Source: an uncultured Eubacteriales bacterium
Lineage (GTDB): Bacteria > Bacillota > Clostridia > Christensenellales > CAG-138
Direction of reading: 5' to 3'
Assembly (NCBI GenBank): GCA_900543475.1
Contig: UQRU01000087.1
Location: 1-9,080, forward strand
Length of the DNA stretch: 9,080 nucleotides
The translations under genes were made by a program, and so were the position numbers. The notes below the pieces were generated by a model. It worked only from the letters and a program-made list of their open reading frames with translations. It was not told where the DNA came from and did no database searches. Below, piece after piece: positions 5,765 to 9,080 of this stretch. The stretch's first letter is position 1. Every line of letters begins with the position of its first letter.

Positions 5765-6712
5765 TCACATGATCCCGCTTTCGGGGTCAATTTTCTTGGC
5801 AATATAATTGGTGACCAGCACCAGCACAAGCCCGATGGCAGACTGGAACAGGCCGGCGGCCGTAGCCTCAGAGAACTTGCGGCTTTCCATGCCCAGCCGG
5901 TATACATAGGTGTCGATGATATCCGCTACCGATACAACCAGATAATTGGAAATCGCAAAAATCTGGTCAAATCCGGCGTACATCATTTCGCCCACACGGA
6001 AAATCAGCAGCACCACGATAGTGGACCTTAGCGACGACAGCGTAATGTGCCACAGCTGGCGCCAACGGCCGGCTCCGTCAATCTGGGCCGCTTCATAAAG
6101 TTCCTGATCAATTCCCGCAATGGCTGCAAGATATACGATGGTTCCAAAGCCGCCGCTTTTCCACAGGTAGGAAATCAAAATGACCGCACGGAAGCAGTTT
6201 TTATCCGCCAGAATATTGGGTACCGGCCCTTCCAGGCCAAAACTGCGCATCACGCCCACAATTACCCCGCTGGATGTGCTGAACATGGCATAAAGAAGTC
6301 CGTTGATGACAATCCAGGAAATAAAATTGGGCAGGATCACCGCCGTCTGGATTCCTTTTTTGGTAAACTTATGCCGTACTTCATTAATCATCAGAGAGAG
6401 GATGATGGGAGTGGGAAAGCCGAAAATCAGTTTTTCAATGCTGATGATAATATTGTTTTCCAGCGCGCGCCGAAAATCCGCCCTTGCAAACAGCTTGACA
6501 AAGTTATCCATGCCGCACCAGGGTGAATCCTCAAATCCCTTGAATATGCTGTAATTTTTAAAGGCGATGGTTACACCGTACATGGGAAGATACTTAAATA
6601 TGATAATGTAGATCAACCCCGGGAGCAACATGGCGTACAGCCACCAGTCTCTGCGCACATCGCGCCGCAGCCTGTCCAAATAATGGTTTTTCCCTGTAAT
6701 ACCCTTTATCAT
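5765..6712 (-). CDS. Carbohydrate ABC transporter permease, LplB type
   Basis: The 315-residue permease is the LplB/YteP-type partner of the downstream LplC-like protein. It shows the characteristic WWLYAMLLPGLIYIIIFKYLPMYG first membrane region in order (here split around residue 35), ILPNFISWIVINGL, and an EAA loop at about 206-227 beginning YEAAQIDGAGRW. The loop ends ITLSS where most relatives have ITLP, a small oddity. The C-terminus YIAKKIDPESGIM is typical. I prefer the ATG at 6710-6712 because GGGAGGAG lies eight bases upstream; an in-frame TTG at 6730 would overlap that site. This is the first gene of the minus-strand transport operon, transcribed divergently from the RpiR-family regulator. 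The membrane topology predicts about six segments. Confidence 0.9.
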   Translation of the reverse strand: MIKGITGKNHYLDRLRRDVRRDWWLYAMLLPGLIYIIIFKYLPMYGVTIAFKNYSIFKGFEDSPWCGMDNFVKLFARADFRRALENNIIISIEKLIFGFPTPIILSLMINEVRHKFTKKGIQTAVILPNFISWIVINGLLYAMFSTSSGVIVGVMRSFGLEGPVPNILADKNCFRAVILISYLWKSGGFGTIVYLAAIAGIDQELYEAAQIDGAGRWRQLWHITLSSLRSTIVVLLIFRVGEMMYAGFDQIFAISNYLVVSVADIIDTYVYRLGMESRKFSEATAAGLFQSAIGLVLVLVTNYIAKKIDPESGIM

Positions 6713-6765
6713 ACGGCCATCTCCTCCCAAAAATAGTTTATTTACATTTTAAAACTCATTTCGTA

Positions 6766-6797
6766 ATTATATTATAATATTTTATCGGATGTGTCAA
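6766..6797 (-). promoter_or_regulatory. Promoter of the sugar ABC operon
   Basis: On the minus strand a perfect -35 TTGACA lies at 6792-6797. The -10 region is very AT-rich: TATAAT occurs at 6771-6776 (spacer 15) and again at 6766-6771 (spacer 20), and TAATAT at 6769-6774 gives the ideal spacer of 17. The exact -10 cannot be chosen by eye. The leader would be about 50 nt. Confidence 0.5.
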
Positions 6798-6813
6798 TTG
6801 TTTTTTTAAAAAC

Positions 6814-6836
6814 AAGGGGTAATTTCCCCTTTTTTT
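6814..6836. other. GC-centred inverted repeat with T-run between divergent promoters
   Basis: AAGGGG (6814-6819) and CCCCTT (6826-6831) form a 6-bp stem with a six-base loop, followed by a run of T on the plus strand (to 6836). On the minus strand it is followed by TTGTTTTT. The form is that of a small intrinsic terminator in either direction, but it lies between two divergent promoters where no transcript should need terminating. It could be an operator. Confidence 0.35.
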
Positions 6837-6857
6837 CGTCAAAAATCATTTTTGACG
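6837..6857. promoter_or_regulatory. Perfect 21-bp palindrome, candidate RpiR operator
   Basis: CGTCAAAAAT and ATTTTTGACG are exact reverse complements around a single central C (6847). The site is eight bases upstream of the -35 box of the RpiR-family gene and about 40 bp upstream of the -35 box of the ABC operon. One bound dimer or tetramer could therefore influence both promoters. The position and symmetry suit the RpiR-family regulator encoded next door, but the binding is inferred. Confidence 0.5.
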
Positions 6858-6864
6858 TAATATA

Positions 6865-6893
6865 TTGACTATTAATCGTAATTTTGATACAAT
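6865..6893 (+). promoter_or_regulatory. Promoter of the rpiR-type/GH27 operon
   Basis: TTGACT (6865-6870) and TACAAT (6888-6893) are separated by 17 bases, giving a predicted start near 6900 and a leader of about 42 nt. Each box differs from consensus at one position. Confidence 0.65.
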
Positions 6894-6941
6894 CAGATTA
6901 CATGACTGTTGAAGTTTTTTCGAAAGGAGGGATTGACCTCG

Positions 6942-7784
6942 ATGGAGCCTTATGAGGATCAGATTCAGCAGATCTACCCCTCCCTTTCCAAAGGCGAACG
7001 CAAGGTGGCTGATTATGTGCGTGAAAACATGTCTGCCGTATTGCGCATGACCATTCGCGAATTGAAGGACGCCGTTGGCGTGAGCGAACCGACTGTGTTT
7101 CGCTTTTGTCAGGCGATGGGCTATTCGGGCTTTAAGGATTTTAAGATTTCCATGGCGCAGGGGTATTCATCCTATAATGAATACTTCTTTCACACGGACG
7201 CCGAAAACAACGCAACCGAGCTTCAGGCGTTGATTCGCAAAACCTTGTACTCCGAGAGTCATGTTATCGAAACCACCATGCGTTTTCTGGATGAAACCCT
7301 TCTGGAGGCCGCCTCCAGGCAGCTCATTGCCTCCCGGCGGATCTGTTTGTTTGGTGTGGGCACCTCGTTTACCATCTGCAATGACGCGCAGCGCAAGCTG
7401 ACGCGTCTGGGGCTGAGCGTCTGGACCTACAACGAGTTTCACAGCAGCATGATGCTCATCAGCACGATGAACGAAAACGACGTCGTGTTTTGCATATCCC
7501 ATTCAGGCATCACGCCCGAAACGGGCGAAATTCTCAAAATTGCGCATGCAAAAGGAATCCATACCATCCTGATGACCTCCTTTCCCAACACGCCCATGTG
7601 TAAATATGCGCAAATCATTCTGCGCACCTACGGACAAGAGGTATCTACCAACCGTACTGCCATGACCTCACGCATCGGCCAGCTTGCCGTGGTAGACGCG
7701 CTGTACGTGACGCTGGTGCATCTGATGGGGGAAGATGTGGTCAATTTTATGGAGCAGACAGTACGCGACACCTACCAGCGGTAG
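6942..7784 (+). CDS. RpiR/MurR-family transcriptional regulator (HTH + SIS)
   Basis: The 280-residue protein has the two-domain form of the RpiR family. The N-terminal helix-turn-helix domain (about 1-77) contains SKGERKVADYVREN, then MTIRELKDAVGVSEPTVFRF (36-55), the recognition region, followed by GYSGFKDFK. The C-terminal SIS domain (about 125-262), which binds phosphosugars, shows GVGTS (138-142) and ISHSGITPET (185-194). I chose the ATG at 6942, 11 bases after AAAGGAGG; the frame stays open to a TTG at 6909, but that codon lies upstream of the ribosome binding site. It is transcribed with the GH27 gene (33 bp apart) and divergently from the ABC operon. Such regulators usually sense a phosphorylated sugar arising from the pathway they control, so the effector here may be a sugar phosphate from the imported glycoside. 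Activator or repressor mode cannot be told. Confidence 0.9.
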   Translation: MEPYEDQIQQIYPSLSKGERKVADYVRENMSAVLRMTIRELKDAVGVSEPTVFRFCQAMGYSGFKDFKISMAQGYSSYNEYFFHTDAENNATELQALIRKTLYSESHVIETTMRFLDETLLEAASRQLIASRRICLFGVGTSFTICNDAQRKLTRLGLSVWTYNEFHSSMMLISTMNENDVVFCISHSGITPETGEILKIAHAKGIHTILMTSFPNTPMCKYAQIILRTYGQEVSTNRTAMTSRIGQLAVVDALYVTLVHLMGEDVVNFMEQTVRDTYQR

Positions 7785-7817
7785 GCGCTGGTGCAAGGCA
7801 GAAAGGAAGGATTTTTT

Positions 7818-8942
7818 ATGGCTATTTTGGCGCTCACTCCTCCGATGGGCTGGAATGCATGGAACTACTTTGGTCCAAAAGGCATCAACGAGGAGGTGGT
7901 ACGTCAAACCGCAGACGCCATGGTCGCCAAAGGCTATCGTGACGCCGGTTATACCCTTGTCTCCGTGGACGATTGCTGGATGTCGCTGGAGCGTGACAGC
8001 AGCGGACGGCTCCAGCCCGATCCGCAGAAATTCCCCTCCGGCATGAAGGCCCTGGGAGATTATCTGCACGAGCGGGGATTGCGTTTTGGCCTGTATGCGG
8101 GCGCCGGGGTTTTAACCTATGCGGGACGCGCGGGCAGCTTCGGTTACGAGCGTATAGACGCCCAGACCTTTGCCGAATATGGCGTTGATCTGCTTAAGTA
8201 TGACTTTGGCTATGTGGCGCCGGGAGCAAGCGCCCCTCATCTGTTCCGCAGGATGGGACAGGCGCTGCGCGAAAGCGGCAGGGACATCATTTTGTCCGGC
8301 TGCCTGGGGCGCAAAACGGTCACCGAATGGATGAAAACCGCTGGCGCCAGCATGTGGCGGCTGTCCGGCGATATCAAGGACAGTTGGGAGTCAATCGTAA
8401 CCGTTGCCAAAAACGCCATTGAAATGGGCCCTATCGCCGGCCATGGCGCATGGAATGATCCCGATATGATGGTTGTGGGCCTCAAAGGCGAGGGATATGT
8501 GGGCCAGATCGGCGGAGGATGCACCGTAAATGAATACAGCGCGCATTTTTCGCTGTGGTGCATGCTTTCTGCCCCGCTGCTGCTGGGGCACGATGTGCGC
8601 AAGGATATGCCGGAAATTGATGAGATTGTGCTCAATCGGGAACTCATCGCCATCAACCAGGATGATCTGGGGGTGCAGGCATACGCTCTTCCACCCATGA
8701 GCAACGGCGATATCGTGCTGGCCAAACCGCTGTATGGCGGCGACATCGCGTTCTGTCTCGTGAACGAAACCGATGCCGCAAAACAGATGATCCTTTCCTG
8801 GGACTACTGCGGCTGGGAAATGACCGATACCATCCACCTGCGCGATGTCACCGCCCATCGGGATTTGGGAAACTTCCTGCACGGAGCGCATTTTGACGTA
8901 CCCGCACATAGCGCTATCGTATTGCGTGCGCACCGGGTTTGA
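7818..8942 (+). CDS. GH27-family glycosidase, alpha-galactosidase-like, cytoplasmic
   Basis: The 374-residue protein belongs to glycoside hydrolase family 27 (alpha-galactosidases and relatives). The N-terminal barrel shows LTPPMGWNAWNYFG (6-19), the substrate-binding pair Asp51-Asp52 in VDDCWM, the predicted nucleophile Asp129 in LLKYD, and the predicted acid/base Asp185 in WRLSGDIKDSW. It also has GAWNDPDMMVVG (210-221) and HFSLWCMLSAPLLLGHD (243-259). A short beta-domain ends the protein. There is no signal peptide, so it acts inside the cell on material brought in by the ABC transporter. The ATG at 7818 follows AAGGAAGGA and is preferred over an in-frame GTG at 7791. Oddities: KYD is followed by FGY where KYDNC is usual, and the usual SLCEWG substrate-selecting loop reads SGCLG (160-164). 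Exo-alpha-galactosidase is the best guess; alpha-N-acetylgalactosaminidase, beta-L-arabinopyranosidase or another activity is possible. Confidence 0.9.
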   Translation: MAILALTPPMGWNAWNYFGPKGINEEVVRQTADAMVAKGYRDAGYTLVSVDDCWMSLERDSSGRLQPDPQKFPSGMKALGDYLHERGLRFGLYAGAGVLTYAGRAGSFGYERIDAQTFAEYGVDLLKYDFGYVAPGASAPHLFRRMGQALRESGRDIILSGCLGRKTVTEWMKTAGASMWRLSGDIKDSWESIVTVAKNAIEMGPIAGHGAWNDPDMMVVGLKGEGYVGQIGGGCTVNEYSAHFSLWCMLSAPLLLGHDVRKDMPEIDEIVLNRELIAINQDDLGVQAYALPPMSNGDIVLAKPLYGGDIAFCLVNETDAAKQMILSWDYCGWEMTDTIHLRDVTAHRDLGNFLHGAHFDVPAHSAIVLRAHRV

Positions 8943-8988
8943 CGAAACAATTGGCATCCTCTGAAAACGGCCCTGTGGCGGCATTGCA

Positions 8989-9022
8989 AGCGGGCGGACG
9001 CGTAAACCAGCGTCCGCCCGCT
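8989..9022 (+). terminator. Strong 13-bp hairpin after the GH27 gene
   Basis: AGCGGGCGGACGC (8989-9001) and its exact reverse complement (9010-9022) flank an eight-base loop. The sequence after it (CTGTTCTGTTTGTC) is T-rich but interrupted. It lies 46 bp after the GH27 stop and 18 bp before the stop of a convergent gene on the minus strand. It probably ends the rpiR-GH27 transcript; on the minus strand no T-run follows. Confidence 0.7.
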
Positions 9023-9040
9023 CTGTTCTGTTTGTCAGCA

Positions 9041-9080
9041 TTACTTTTTGTCGAGCACTTGTCCCATCATCTGGTCCACC
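9041..9080 (-). CDS. 3' end of an unidentified gene entering from the right edge
   Basis: On the minus strand an open frame runs from the window edge to a TAA at 9041-9043 and encodes the last 12 residues, VDQMMGQVLDKK. The convergent hairpin beside it and the absence of any other gene here suggest a real C-terminus. The residues are too few for identification; a charged helical end of this kind would suit a solute-binding protein, among many others. Confidence 0.35.
   Translation of the reverse strand, partial: VDQMMGQVLDKK

Noticed and set aside
6718..6730. TTG start for the LplB-like permease at 6730 and an overlapping 3-codon mini-frame ATG GCC GTA TGA
   Set aside because: The GGGAGGAG ribosome binding site lies inside the extended frame and is ideally spaced for the ATG at 6712; the mini-frame begins directly after that site, too close for initiation.
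8391..9041. 216-codon minus-strand open frame over the GH27 gene
   Set aside because: It is the antisense shadow of a well-supported GH27 gene, crosses the terminator hairpin and has no similarity I recognise.

Overview
The window looks like a Bacillota (Clostridia-type, probably gut-associated) genome or metagenome contig. The clues are strong AGGAGG-type ribosome binding sites, some GTG starts, a LplB/LplC-type sugar ABC transporter, and regulators of the LacI and RpiR families. No RNA genes or CRISPR arrays were seen. Bases 1-155 are runs of G and C that look like a sequencing or assembly artefact at a contig edge.

Module A (175-4004) is a divergent nitrogen-heterocycle module. On the minus strand a LacI-family repressor (GTG start at 2332) is followed 19 bp later by a PreA-like FMN/iron-sulfur oxidoreductase with a C-terminal 2[4Fe-4S] domain. 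On the plus strand is a clear CodB-type (NCS1) cytosine/nucleobase permease. The 430-bp region between them holds a near-consensus promoter in each direction and two LacI-type operators that each match TGNAANCGNTTNCA at all but one position. The permease probably imports a pyrimidine-like base, the oxidoreductase reduces or oxidises it, and the LacI protein controls both. The oxidoreductase lacks several residues that bind pyrimidine in known dihydropyrimidine dehydrogenases, so its substrate is open.

The junction (4005-4839) is a scar. The first ~118 codons of a sugar-binding protein gene run in frame into the last ~109 codons of an IS110-family transposase. A hairpin followed by a T-run on the minus strand lies between this and codB. 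This is either an IS110-associated deletion or an assembly join, and it separates two otherwise unrelated modules.

Module B (4486-8942) is a carbohydrate module. On the minus strand are two ABC permeases (LplB-like, then LplC-like) and the broken binding-protein gene. On the plus strand, divergently, are an RpiR-family regulator with a SIS (sugar-phosphate/isomerase) domain and an intracellular GH27 glycosidase (alpha-galactosidase-like). The shared 200-bp promoter region has a perfect 21-bp palindrome, the best candidate RpiR operator. The module reads as: import an alpha-galactoside-like oligosaccharide, cleave it in the cytoplasm, and sense a phosphosugar product. No ATPase gene is present in the window. 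A strong hairpin closes the GH27 gene, facing the 3' end of a gene entering from the right edge on the minus strand.
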